Made by a program: the position numbers and the translations under genes | In this document: one piece after another, positions 28,878 through 36,751 of the stretch | Numbering within the stretch: position 1 is the stretch's first letter | Layout of the letters: every line of letters begins with the position of its first letter | The notes under the pieces: model-generated | Seen by the model: only the letters and a program-made list of their open reading frames with translations | Told to the model about the DNA's origin: nothing | The model's database searches: none | NCBI RefSeq assembly: GCF_036226925.1 | Contig: NZ_CP109031.1 | Span: 5,146,001 to 5,210,000 of the forward strand | Source: Streptomyces sp. NBC_00659 | GTDB lineage: Bacteria > Actinomycetota > Actinomycetes > Streptomycetales > Streptomycetaceae | DNA: 64,000 nt | Direction: 5' to 3'

Positions 28878-29426
28878 ATGAGTGACGTACGCGGCGCGCT
28901 GCTGCAGCAGATCAAGGACAAGGCCGTGGTGCACGGCAAGGTGACCCTCTCCTCGGGTCTTGAGGCCGACTACTACGTGGACCTGCGCCGGATCACGCTG
29001 GACGGCGAGGCCGCCCCGCTCGTCGGGCAGGTCCTCCTCGACCTCACCGCCGACCTGGACTTCGACGCGGTCGGCGGGCTGACCATGGGCGCCGACCCGG
29101 TCGCCGGGGCCATGCTGCACGCCGCCGCCGCGAGCGGGCGCAGGCTCGACGCCTTCGTCGTCCGCAAGGCGGCCAAGGCGCACGGCCTGCAGCGCCGTGT
29201 CGAGGGTCCCGAGATCAAGGGCCGGCGTGTCCTCGTGGTCGAGGACACCTCGACGACGGGCGGCTCCCCGCTGGAGGCCGTCCAGGCCGTCCGGGAGGCC
29301 GGGGCCGAGGTCGTCGGCGTCGCCACGATCGTCGACCGCGCGACCGGTGCCGCCGAGAAGATCGAGGCCGGCGCCGGTGTTCCGTACCTCTTCGCCTTCT
29401 CCAAGGGCGAGTTGGGGCTCGACTGA
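28878..29426 (+). CDS. pyrE: Orotate phosphoribosyltransferase
   Basis: A 182-residue enzyme converting orotate and PRPP to OMP in pyrimidine biosynthesis. It has the orotate-loop region LSSGLEADYYVDLRRITLDG, VGGLTMGADPVAGAML, VRKAAKAHG (catalytic Lys) and the PRPP motif VLVVEDTSTTGGSPLEAV. The length is normal for the actinobacterial short form. ATG 28878 lies 9 bases after the epimerase stop. The aldolase gene follows after 185 bp with its own likely promoter. Confidence 0.96.
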   Translation: MSDVRGALLQQIKDKAVVHGKVTLSSGLEADYYVDLRRITLDGEAAPLVGQVLLDLTADLDFDAVGGLTMGADPVAGAMLHAAAASGRRLDAFVVRKAAKAHGLQRRVEGPEIKGRRVLVVEDTSTTGGSPLEAVQAVREAGAEVVGVATIVDRATGAAEKIEAGAGVPYLFAFSKGELGLD

Positions 29427-29611
29427 CGAAGCTCCCGCGGGGCCCCGCCGACGGCAGGGTCCCGCATGTCGGATGGGGGTCTGGAGCATCCGGCGATGTC
29501 TGGAAAGATGGGGCCGACGATGACGTCGCCCCCCTAGGTCAGGGCCATAAGCACCAGTCCCGTCGTACCGCAGCAGCAGTACGCAGACCCGCACATACAA
29601 GGAGCGGACAG

Positions 29612-30634
29612 ATGCCCATCGCAACCCCCGAGGTCTACAACGAGATGCTCGACCGGGCGAAGGCAGGCAAGTTCGCCTACCCGGCCATCAACGTGACCTC
29701 GTCCCAGACCCTGCACGCTGCGCTGCGCGGCTTCGCGGAGGCGGAGAGCGACGGCATCATCCAGATCTCCACCGGTGGTGCGGAGTTCCTGGGCGGTCAG
29801 CACAAGAAGGACATGGTGACGGGCGCCGTCGCGCTCGCCGAGTTCGCGCACATCGTCGCCGCGAAGTACGACATCACGGTCGCGCTGCACACGGACCACT
29901 GTCCCAAGGACAAGCTGGACGGCTACGTCCGTCCGCTGATCGACGTCTCCGCCGCGCGTGTCGCCAAGGGCGAGAACCCGCTGTTCCAGTCCCACATGTG
30001 GGACGGCTCCGCCGAGACCCTCGCCGACAACCTGGCCATCGGCCAGGAGCTGCTCGCCAAGGCCGTTGCCGCGAAGATCATCCTCGAGGTCGAGATCACC
30101 CCGACCGGTGGCGAGGAGGACGGCGTCAGCCACGAGATCAACGACGAGCTGTACACGACCGTCGACGACGCGCTGCGCACCGCCGAGGCCCTCGGCCTGG
30201 GCGACAAGGGCCGCTACCTGCTCGCCGCGTCGTTCGGCAACGTGCACGGTGTGTACAAGCCGGGCAACGTCGTCCTGCGCCCCGAGCTCCTCAAGGACCT
30301 CCAGGAGGGTGTCGCCGCCAAGTACGGCAAGGCGAGCCCGTTCGACTTCGTCTTCCACGGCGGCTCCGGCTCCACCGCCGAGGAGATCGCCACCGCGCTG
30401 GAGAACGGCGTCGTGAAGATGAACCTCGACACCGACACGCAGTACGCCTTCACCCGTCCGGTCGTGGACCACATGTTCCGCAACTACGACGGTGTCCTGA
30501 AGGTCGACGGCGAGGTCGGCACCAAGTCGAAGTACGACCCGCGCACCTGGGGCAAGCTCGCCGAGGCCGGCATGGCCGCGCGTGTGACCGAGGCCTGCGC
30601 CGCCCTGCGTTCCACGGGCACCCGCCTCAAGTAG
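29612..30634 (+). CDS. fbaA: Fructose-bisphosphate aldolase, class II
   Basis: A 340-residue Zn-dependent aldolase of glycolysis/gluconeogenesis that splits fructose-1,6-bisphosphate to DHAP and glyceraldehyde-3-phosphate. The zinc ligands and catalytic residues are in TVALHTDHCPKDKLDGYVRP, LEVEITPTGGEEDGVSHEIN, SFGNVHGVYKPGNVVLRPEL and FVFHGGSGSTAEEIATAL; the C-terminal YDPRTWGKLAEAGMAARV is typical of the FbaA group. ATG 29612 follows AAGGAG. Strong Gly/Asp/Lys codon bias agrees with high expression. It is followed by a strong terminator. Confidence 0.97.
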   Translation: MPIATPEVYNEMLDRAKAGKFAYPAINVTSSQTLHAALRGFAEAESDGIIQISTGGAEFLGGQHKKDMVTGAVALAEFAHIVAAKYDITVALHTDHCPKDKLDGYVRPLIDVSAARVAKGENPLFQSHMWDGSAETLADNLAIGQELLAKAVAAKIILEVEITPTGGEEDGVSHEINDELYTTVDDALRTAEALGLGDKGRYLLAASFGNVHGVYKPGNVVLRPELLKDLQEGVAAKYGKASPFDFVFHGGSGSTAEEIATALENGVVKMNLDTDTQYAFTRPVVDHMFRNYDGVLKVDGEVGTKSKYDPRTWGKLAEAGMAARVTEACAALRSTGTRLK

Positions 30635-30700
30635 TCACCCGATGGTCCGCCGGTAGGCCCGAGCAGTCCTCCGGTGGTCCGCCGGCAGTCATTCCTGCGC

Positions 30701-30736
30701 AAGGGCCCGGCACCTCCCACGGTGCCGGGCCCTTCC
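30701..30736 (+). terminator. Terminator after fbaA
   Basis: A perfect 14-bp stem (AAGGGCCCGGCACC / GGTGCCGGGCCCTT) with loop TCCCAC lies 66 bp after the aldolase stop and just upstream of the MFS gene. Confidence 0.9.
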
Positions 30737-30750
30737 GTATGCTCCGAGGT

Positions 30751-32334
30751 ATGACTGTGCCGGCGCGGGACGCATCGGACCTGTCGGACGGCAGACCCGC
30801 GGTACGGATCGCCTCCCCTGCGGGGAAGTGGATCCTGCTGACGACCGTCCTCGGCTCCAGCATGGCCTTGCTGGACTCGACGGTCGTCAATGTCGCTCTG
30901 CCGACCATCGGCCGTGACCTGGACGCGAGCCTCTCCGCCCTCCAGTGGACCGTGAACGGCTACATGCTGTCGCTGGCCGGGCTGATCCTGCTGGGCGGCT
31001 CGCTCGGGGACCGTTACGGGCGCCGGAAGATCTTCGTCATCGGCGTGGTGTGGTTCGCCGCCGCCTCGCTGCTGTGCGGGCTCGCGCCGAACGTGGGCGT
31101 GCTCATCGCCGCCCGTGTCCTGCAGGGCGTCGGAGGGGCGCTGCTCACCCCCGGCTCGCTGGCGATCATCCAGGCCTCCTTCCACCCGGACGACCGGGCC
31201 CGTGCCATCGGCCTGTGGTCGGGCTTCGGGGGTGTCGGGGCGGCCGTCGGGCCGTTCCTCGGCGGCTGGCTGGTGGACGGGCCCGGCTGGCGCTGGGTCT
31301 TCCTGCTGAACATCCCCGTCGCGCTGGTCTGCGCCCCGATCGCCCTGCTGCACGTTCCGGAGTCGGCCGGCGGAACCTCCCGCCCGGCGGAGGCCCAGGG
31401 CGGGAGAGGCGGGTCGCACCGCGGCTTCGACGTCCTCGGCGCCGTCCTCGGCGCGCTCTCGCTCGCCCTGGTCACCTACGCCCTGATCGAGGCCAGGAGC
31501 GGTTCTCCGCTCGTGTGGGTGGCCGCGGTCACGGGCGTGGCGGCGGGGGTGGCCTTCGTGTACGTCGAGAAGCGGCGGCCCGATCCGATGATGCCCCTGG
31601 ACATCTTCGCCTCGCGTCAGTTCACGGCCGTCAACCTGGTGACCCTCTGCGTGTACGCGGCTTTCGGCGGCTTCTTCTTCCTGACCGCGCTCCAGCTCCA
31701 GGTCGTGGCGGGCTACTCGGCGCTCCAGGCCGGCACGGCACTGCTGCCGACCACCGCCTTGATGCTGCTCTTCTCCGCCCGCTCCGGCGAACTGTCCCAG
31801 CGCATCGGCCCGCGCATCCCGCTGACGGTCGGGCCGCTGCTGTGCGCGGCGGGCATGCTGCTGATGCTGCGGGTCGGCGAGGACGCGTCGTACGTGACCG
31901 ACGTGCTGCCCGCGCTGCTGGTGATGGGGCTCGGCATGGTCACGCTGGTCGCGCCGCTGACCGCGACCGTCCTGGCCTCCGTGGACACCGGGCGGGCGGG
32001 TCTGGCCAGCGGGATCAACAACGCGGCGGCCCGCGTGGCCGGGCTCCTCGCCGTGGCCGCGCTGCCGCTGCTCACCGGGATGGGAGAGGAGGCGTACCGC
32101 TCGGCGGCGGCCTTCGACGCCGCCTTCCGCCGGGCGATGCCGCTGTGCGCGGGTGTGCTGGTGGTCGGCGCGGTACTGGCCTTCACGACCGTACGCCGTC
32201 CGCCGCCCGGCTGCCTGCGCCCCGAGTGCCGCAGGCACGGTTCCCTGACGGCGCCCCCGCTGGAGCCGGAGCGCTCCCGGGGCGTCCTCGGCGCCAAGGA
32301 GTCCCCGGGCTCGCCGGGATCCCCGGGGCGTTAG
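30751..32334 (+). CDS. MFS multidrug exporter (DHA2, 14-TMS type)
   Basis: A 527-residue proton-coupled exporter. It has motif C-like and DHA2 features: TTVLGSSMALLDSTVVNVAL in TM1, WTVNGYMLSLAGLILLGGSL, GDRYGRRKIFVIGV (motif A), ARVLQGVGGALLTPGSLAII, GFGGVGAAVGPFLGGWLVDG (motif C) and WRWVFLLNIP. About fourteen helices are visible. A Gly/Arg-rich cytoplasmic loop is at about residue 210. ATG 30751 follows CCGAGGT; another ATG four codons upstream (30739) is less likely. No TetR/MarR regulator is adjacent. The substrate is unknown; efflux of drugs or own metabolites is the usual role. Confidence 0.92.
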   Translation: MTVPARDASDLSDGRPAVRIASPAGKWILLTTVLGSSMALLDSTVVNVALPTIGRDLDASLSALQWTVNGYMLSLAGLILLGGSLGDRYGRRKIFVIGVVWFAAASLLCGLAPNVGVLIAARVLQGVGGALLTPGSLAIIQASFHPDDRARAIGLWSGFGGVGAAVGPFLGGWLVDGPGWRWVFLLNIPVALVCAPIALLHVPESAGGTSRPAEAQGGRGGSHRGFDVLGAVLGALSLALVTYALIEARSGSPLVWVAAVTGVAAGVAFVYVEKRRPDPMMPLDIFASRQFTAVNLVTLCVYAAFGGFFFLTALQLQVVAGYSALQAGTALLPTTALMLLFSARSGELSQRIGPRIPLTVGPLLCAAGMLLMLRVGEDASYVTDVLPALLVMGLGMVTLVAPLTATVLASVDTGRAGLASGINNAAARVAGLLAVAALPLLTGMGEEAYRSAAAFDAAFRRAMPLCAGVLVVGAVLAFTTVRRPPPGCLRPECRRHGSLTAPPLEPERSRGVLGAKESPGSPGSPGR

Positions 32335-32360
32335 GTCTTCCGGCGCCGGTCCGGCTTCGT

Positions 32361-32430
32361 GATCGCGGCGGTGCCGTCGCGATCGACGTTCACCCCGTTC
32401 GGCGTGAACGCGATCGGCGGATACCGATCG
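32361..32430 (+). other. Three overlapping, mutually exclusive stem-loops
   Basis: Stem A: GATCGCG 32361-32367 with CGCGATC 32378-32384. Stem B: CGATCG-a-CGTTCAC 32380-32393 with GTGAACGCGATCG 32404-32416. Stem C: CGATCGG 32411-32417 with CCGATCG 32424-32430. B shares bases with both A and C, so A plus C excludes B. It sits after the MFS stop and 82 bp before the DUF3151 start: a terminator complex, or a switch-like leader. Confidence 0.5.
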
Positions 32431-32511
32431 CGGTCCGGCCGCGGACGGATCCTTCCCCGGGTGCCATGGGCCACCGTTACCGATCACGGAGAATGCAGCA
32501 GACTGGAACCC

Positions 32512-32925
32512 ATGACGATTCACGAGAACCTTCTCGGGGGACCGCCCCCGACCCGTCTCCCCGACGACCCGGAGCCGCGCGAGCTCCTCGCCAACGGCAC
32601 GGCCCCCGCCGATGTCGCCGCGAAGTACCCCACCTCCTCGCTCGCCTGGGCGCAGCTCGCCGACGACGCGTTCGAGCGGGGCGGCGTCGTCGAGTCGTAC
32701 GCCTACGCCCGTACCGGCTACCACCGCGGCCTGGACGCGCTGCGCCGCAACGGCTGGAAGGGCCACGGCCCGGTGCCCTGGGAGCACGAGCCGAACCGCG
32801 GCTTCCTGCGTGCCCTGCACGCCCTCGCCCGCGCCGCGCAGACGATCGGCGAGCAGGAGGAGTACGAGCGCTGCAGCCAGTTCCTGAAGGACTCCTCGCC
32901 GACGGCGGCCCAGACCCTGGGCTAG
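32512..32925 (+). CDS. DUF3151 family protein
   Basis: A 137-residue soluble, mostly helical protein matching the actinobacterial DUF3151 family (ENLLGGPPPTRLPDDPEPRE, TSSLAWAQLADDAFERGGVV, SYAYARTGYHRGLDALRRNG, WKGHGPVPWEHEPNRGFLRA). It looks like two TPR-like helical hairpins. No function is established. ATG 32512. The stop codon lies inside the first unit of a 17-bp tandem repeat, so the C-terminus has probably been changed by repeat expansion. The overlapping stem-loops at 32361-32430 form its upstream region. Confidence 0.85.
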   Translation: MTIHENLLGGPPPTRLPDDPEPRELLANGTAPADVAAKYPTSSLAWAQLADDAFERGGVVESYAYARTGYHRGLDALRRNGWKGHGPVPWEHEPNRGFLRALHALARAAQTIGEQEEYERCSQFLKDSSPTAAQTLG

Positions 32926-33052
32926 GACAGACCCCGGGCTAGGACAGACCCCGGGCTAGGGCAGACCCCGGGCTGGGGCAGACCCCGGGCCGGGGCAGAC
33001 GGTGGGCTAGGACCGGCCCTGGGCAGGGCAGACAGACCCTGGGCCGGGGCAG
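32921..33052 (+). repeat. 17-bp tandem repeat array
   Basis: Units GCTAGGACAGACCCCGG begin at 32921, 32938, 32955, 32972, 32989 and 33006, the first two identical and the later ones increasingly diverged, then decayed pieces to about 33052. The first unit contains the TAG stop of the DUF3151 gene. The array fills the gap before the kynurenine genes. Confidence 0.9.
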
Positions 33053-33225
33053 AGCCTTCACACGAAGCCCCGTCGGCGGGGCTTCGACGCGGGTCCGCCT
33101 GGTGTGATCAGGCGGACCTTGCGGTTTCGGGGGACGATTGTGGAGGATGCCCGGTGGGGACCGGGGCCCCCGTGTCGGTAACGGCAGGGGCGGACCGCTA
33201 CCCGGAGCACAATCAGGAGACAGCG
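33053..33225. promoter_or_regulatory. Upstream region of kynurenine operon
   Basis: Contains an inverted repeat around 33060-33090 (AGCCCCGTCGG-CGGGGCT) and GGTCCGCCT-GGTGTGATC-AGGCGGACC at 33091-33118, a good 9-bp hairpin that could terminate the DUF3151 transcript. The promoter of kynA should lie between 33120 and 33215; TTGTGGAGGATGCCC at 33138 is the only -35-like word. Confidence 0.45.
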
Positions 33226-34071
33226 ATGTCCCACCAGGCTCAGCCCACGCAGGCTCAGGAGCCCGAGACCCCGCATCTCGACTTCCAGGGCACGACGCCG
33301 TACGAGGACTACGTACAGGCGGACGTGCTCACCCACCTCCAGCACACCCTCTCCGACGACCCCGGAGAGATGGTCTTCCTGGTGACGACCCAGGTCATGG
33401 AGCTGTGGTTCACGGTCATCGTCCACGAGTGGGAGACCGCGGCCAAGGCACTGCGCGCCGACGACGTCCCCGTCGCGGTGGCCGCGCTGAAGCGGTCCGT
33501 ACGGGAGCTGGAGGCGCTCAACGCCTCCTGGCGTCCCCTCGGGCAGCTCACCCCCGGGCAGTTCAACGCCTACCGCTCGGCCCTCGGCGAGGGTTCCGGC
33601 TTCCAGTCGGCGATGTACCGGCGCATGGAGTTCCTGCTCGGCGAGAAGTCCGCGTCGATGCTCGTCCCGCACCGGGGCGCGACGCGGGTGTACGCCGAGC
33701 TGGAGAAGGCGCTGCACGAGCCGAGCCTGTACGACGAGACGCTGCGGCTGCTCGCGCGGCGCGGGCACGCGATCCCGGCCGCCGTGCTGGAGCGTGACGT
33801 GTCGCAGCGCTACGAGCCCGTGCCCGAGGTGCAGGCCGCGTGGACGGCCCTGTACTCCGGTGACGACACCGACGAGCTCGCCCGGCTCGGCGAGGCGCTG
33901 ACCGATGTCGCCGAGCTGGTGTGGCGCTGGCGCAACGACCACCTCGTCGCCACCCGGCGGGCGATGGGCTCGAAGACCGGCACCGGCGGCTCCGCCGGGG
34001 TGGCCTGGCTGGAGAAGCGCGCGCAGAAGAACGTGTTCCCCGAGCTGTGGACGGCGAGGTCCTATGTCTGA
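33226..34071 (+). CDS. kynA: Tryptophan 2,3-dioxygenase
   Basis: A 281-residue haem enzyme that opens the indole ring of L-tryptophan to N-formylkynurenine, the first step of the kynurenine pathway. The family signature is visible as LDFQGTTPYEDYVQADVL, EMVFLVTTQVMELWFTVIVH, FQSAMYRRMEFLLGEKSASM, LVPHRGATRVYAELEKALHE and WRWRNDHLVATRRAMGSKTG, with GTGGSAGVAWLEKR near the end. ATG 33226 follows AGGAGACAGCG; the open frame upstream is not conserved-looking. Its end overlaps the kynureninase start by 8 bases, so translation is coupled. Confidence 0.96.
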   Translation: MSHQAQPTQAQEPETPHLDFQGTTPYEDYVQADVLTHLQHTLSDDPGEMVFLVTTQVMELWFTVIVHEWETAAKALRADDVPVAVAALKRSVRELEALNASWRPLGQLTPGQFNAYRSALGEGSGFQSAMYRRMEFLLGEKSASMLVPHRGATRVYAELEKALHEPSLYDETLRLLARRGHAIPAAVLERDVSQRYEPVPEVQAAWTALYSGDDTDELARLGEALTDVAELVWRWRNDHLVATRRAMGSKTGTGGSAGVAWLEKRAQKNVFPELWTARSYV

Positions 34072-35266
34072 GCGAGCCCACGTGTCCGAGCTCGCCGCGC
34101 GGGCGGCCGAGCTGGACACCGCCGACGGACTCGCCGGGCTGCGCAAGCGGTTCGTGCTCGACGACGTCGTGTACCTGGACGGGAACTCGCTCGGCGCGCT
34201 GCCGGCCGAGGTCCCCGGCCGGGTCGAGGACGTCGTCCGCAGGCAGTGGGGCGAACTGCGCATCCGCTCCTGGGAGGAGAGCGGCTGGTGGACCGCGCCC
34301 GAGCGGATCGGCGACCGCATCGCCCCGCTGGTCGGCGCGGCGCCCGGACAGATCGTGGTCGGCGACTCGACGAGCGTGAACGTCTTCAAGGCTCTGGTGG
34401 GCGCGGTACGGCTGGCGGGCGAGGGGCGCGACGAGATCCTCGTCGACGCGACGACGTTCCCGACGGACGGGTACATCGCGGCTTCGGCGGCCCGTATGAC
34501 GGGCTGTGAGCTGCGTCCGGTCGACCCCGACGAGGTGCCCTCGGCGCTCGGCCCCCGCACGGCCGCGGTGCTGCTCAACCACGTCGACTACCGCACCGGC
34601 CGGTGCTACGACCTCCCGTCCCTCACCTCCGCGATCCACGCGGCGGGCGCGCTCGCCGTCTGGGACCTGTGCCACAGCGCGGGCGCTCTGCCGGTCGGGC
34701 TGGACGAGCACGGCGTGGACCTGGCGGTCGGCTGCACCTACAAGTACCTGAACGGCGGCCCGGGTTCGCCCGCGTACCTCTACATCCGCGCCGGTCTCCA
34801 GGACCGCTTCGACTCCCCGCTGCCCGGCTGGAACTCGCACACGGAACCCTTCGCCATGAGCTCGTCGTACGAGCCCGCGCCGGGCGCGCTGCGCGGACGG
34901 GTCGGCACGCCGGACGTCCTCTCGATGCTGGCTCTGGAAGCGGCGCTCGACGTGTGGGACGGCGTCTCGATCGACAGCGTCCGCGCCAAGTCGCTCGCCC
35001 TGACCGACTTCTTCCTGGAGTGCGTCTCGGCGTACGTCCCCGAGGGCCGGGTCGAGTCCGTGACGCCGTCCGCCCACGCGGAACGGGGCAGCCAGGTTGC
35101 CCTGCGCTGCGCGGACGCGGGTGCCGTGATGAAGCGCCTGATCGACAAGGGTGTCGTCGGCGACTTCCGCCACCCGGACATTCTCCGCTTCGGCTTCACC
35201 CCCCTGTACGTCGGCTTCGCGGACGCGGAGCGGGCGGCGAGGGTCCTGGCGGAGACGCTGAGCTGA
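34064..35266 (+). CDS. kynU: Kynureninase
   Basis: A 400-residue PLP enzyme that hydrolyses kynurenine to anthranilate and alanine. It shows VYLDGNSLGALPAEVPGRVE, WGELRIRSWEESGWWTAPER, VGDSTSVNVFKALVGAV, WDLCHSAGALPVGLDEHGVD and the Schiff-base lysine K227 in VGCTYKYLNGGPGSPA. ATG 34064 overlaps kynA. Together with the downstream hydrolase it makes tryptophan to anthranilate complete. A strong terminator follows. Confidence 0.96.
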   Translation: MSERAHVSELAARAAELDTADGLAGLRKRFVLDDVVYLDGNSLGALPAEVPGRVEDVVRRQWGELRIRSWEESGWWTAPERIGDRIAPLVGAAPGQIVVGDSTSVNVFKALVGAVRLAGEGRDEILVDATTFPTDGYIAASAARMTGCELRPVDPDEVPSALGPRTAAVLLNHVDYRTGRCYDLPSLTSAIHAAGALAVWDLCHSAGALPVGLDEHGVDLAVGCTYKYLNGGPGSPAYLYIRAGLQDRFDSPLPGWNSHTEPFAMSSSYEPAPGALRGRVGTPDVLSMLALEAALDVWDGVSIDSVRAKSLALTDFFLECVSAYVPEGRVESVTPSAHAERGSQVALRCADAGAVMKRLIDKGVVGDFRHPDILRFGFTPLYVGFADAERAARVLAETLS

Positions 35267-35268
35267 GA

Positions 35269-35321
35269 GTTTCAGCCCCTCCGGCGTTTGAGGAGCGAGG
35301 TCCGGGGCGGAGCACCGGGGA
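35269..35321. repeat. Streptomycete intergenic repeat, copy A
   Basis: Starts GTTTCAGCCCCTCCGGCG, continues TTTGAGGAGCG and GTCCGGGGCGGAG, the same sequence as copy B at 54440-54498 with about five differences. It lies directly after the kynU stop. This word is, from memory, very common between Streptomyces genes. Confidence 0.85.
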
Positions 35322-35329
35322 CACGGGAC

Positions 35330-35370
35330 GGGTAGGGGCGGAGGGGGCGAAATTCCCTCCGCCCCTACCC
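35330..35370 (+). terminator. Terminator after kynU
   Basis: A perfect 16-bp inverted repeat, GGGTAGGGGCGGAGGG with CCCTCCGCCCCTACCC, around loop GGCGAAATT. It separates kynAU from the kynB-like gene. Confidence 0.9.
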
Positions 35371-35539
35371 GTACGCCGGGTACCTGGCCCGCCCGGGGGC
35401 CACGGAAAAGGAGAACGTTCCCCTTGACCGAGAGTGACAGCCCGCTGCCGACCCATGTCACCGGCCTGATACCGTCCCCGCAAACGGCCGAATTGTTCCC
35501 TCGCCCGCCAAATCCGTTTCACCGCTGAGAGGTTGGAGC

Positions 35540-36532
35540 ATGCAGGACGACGCCGCACCCCGGGATGAGGACGGCGACGACGCCGCCGCGCGCGACGCAG
35601 CCGAAGAGGCCTCCGCCTTCTCGCACCCGGAGGTGGCCCCGGACGTCACGACGGCGTACGGCGACCACCCCGACCAGGTGATCGACTTCTACGCCCCGCG
35701 CGATCCCGACCCGGAGGTCCCCGCCCCGGTCGTGGTCGTCCTGCACGGCGGCGCCTGGCGCGCTCCGTACGACCGCCGCCACATCACGCCGTTCGCCGAC
35801 TTCCTGACCCGCCGCGGATTCGCCGTGGCGAACGTCGAGTACCGCCGGGGAGAGGCGCCATCACCCGCTCCGGGCGGGCCCGTGATCCCCGCGCAGGGTG
35901 GCCCCACGGATCCCGGGCGGGACGACGCGGCCTCTTCCACGGTCGGCGGCACCGCCACCGGAGGTCCGGTCGCCGGCCGCTGGCCCGACACCTTCGACGA
36001 CGTGGCGGCCGCCCTCGACGCGCTGCCCGCACTCGTACGCCGGGCACTTCCGCAGGCCGACCCCCTGCGCATGGTGATCACCGGGCACTCCGCGGGCGGT
36101 CACCTGGCGCTGTGGGCCGCGGCGCGCCACCTCCTGCCGGCCGACGCGCCCTGGCACACCGACCGCCCCGCACCGCTGCGCGGCGTCGTCGCCCTTGCTC
36201 CGATCGCCGACTTCGAGGTCGCGGAGAAACTCGATGTGTGCGGCGGGGCCTCCCGCCAACTCCTCGGCGGGGAAGCCATGTTCGCGGAGCGTCTGCCCTA
36301 CGCCGACCCGGTGCGACTGCTCCCCACCGGCATCGCCACCACGCTTGTCCAGGGCCGTTCCGACATCGTCGTCCCGCAGGCGGTCGCCGAGTCCTACGCG
36401 GACGCCGCGGCCAAGGCCGGCGAGGTGGTGGGTCTCACCCTGCTGGAGGACGTCGGCCACTTCCCGCTGATCGACCCGGCCGCCGACGCCTGTGCCGTGG
36501 TGGCGGAGGAGATCGCCCAACTGGCCTGGTAG
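35540..36532 (+). CDS. kynB: Alpha/beta hydrolase, probable kynurenine formamidase
   Basis: A 330-residue serine hydrolase. The oxyanion motif HGGAW starts at His69, the nucleophile elbow GHSAGG has Ser184, and the catalytic His is in EDVGHFPLID near residue 306. These features and the place next to kynA and kynU point to hydrolysis of N-formylkynurenine to kynurenine, although a general esterase cannot be excluded. About 45 residues rich in Pro/Gly/Ala are inserted at 110-155 between the HGG strand and the nucleophile, likely a flexible loop. The N-terminal 30 residues are acidic. ATG 35540 follows GGTTGGAG. It has its own upstream region after the terminator. Confidence 0.8.
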   Translation: MQDDAAPRDEDGDDAAARDAAEEASAFSHPEVAPDVTTAYGDHPDQVIDFYAPRDPDPEVPAPVVVVLHGGAWRAPYDRRHITPFADFLTRRGFAVANVEYRRGEAPSPAPGGPVIPAQGGPTDPGRDDAASSTVGGTATGGPVAGRWPDTFDDVAAALDALPALVRRALPQADPLRMVITGHSAGGHLALWAAARHLLPADAPWHTDRPAPLRGVVALAPIADFEVAEKLDVCGGASRQLLGGEAMFAERLPYADPVRLLPTGIATTLVQGRSDIVVPQAVAESYADAAAKAGEVVGLTLLEDVGHFPLIDPAADACAVVAEEIAQLAW

Positions 36533-36626
36533 CCGGGGTCCGGACCCGATGCCGCCGGCCGAAACTTCCACCCCAAGGGCGCCGCCGATCAAGGGAGTTG
36601 ACCCGCTCTCCCCGAACCCCGGTCAT

Positions 36627-36643
36627 ACCCGTAATACCTGAGA
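36627..36643 (+). promoter_or_regulatory. Shared 17-bp upstream element, copy 1
   Basis: ACCCGTAATACCTGAGA, 108 bp before the secreted hydrolase start. It matches ACCCGTAGTACCTGAGA at 41420-41436, upstream of the second histidine kinase, at 16 of 17 positions; a response-regulator operator is possible. Confidence 0.5.
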
Positions 36644-36751
36644 GCTACTTCTCGGATGGGGCCTGCAGCGGGACGCGGGCGACGGGTGACGATCCGTAAT
36701 TTCCCTTCCAGTGAAGCCCGATGAACGGGCGCACGGGGAGGGACGGACACC

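Noticed and set aside
29998..30750. Long N-terminal extension of the MFS exporter
   Set aside because: It is an out-of-frame reading of the aldolase gene and crosses its terminator.
32921..33052. CRISPR array
   Set aside because: 17-bp units directly adjoining, no spacers and no cas genes.
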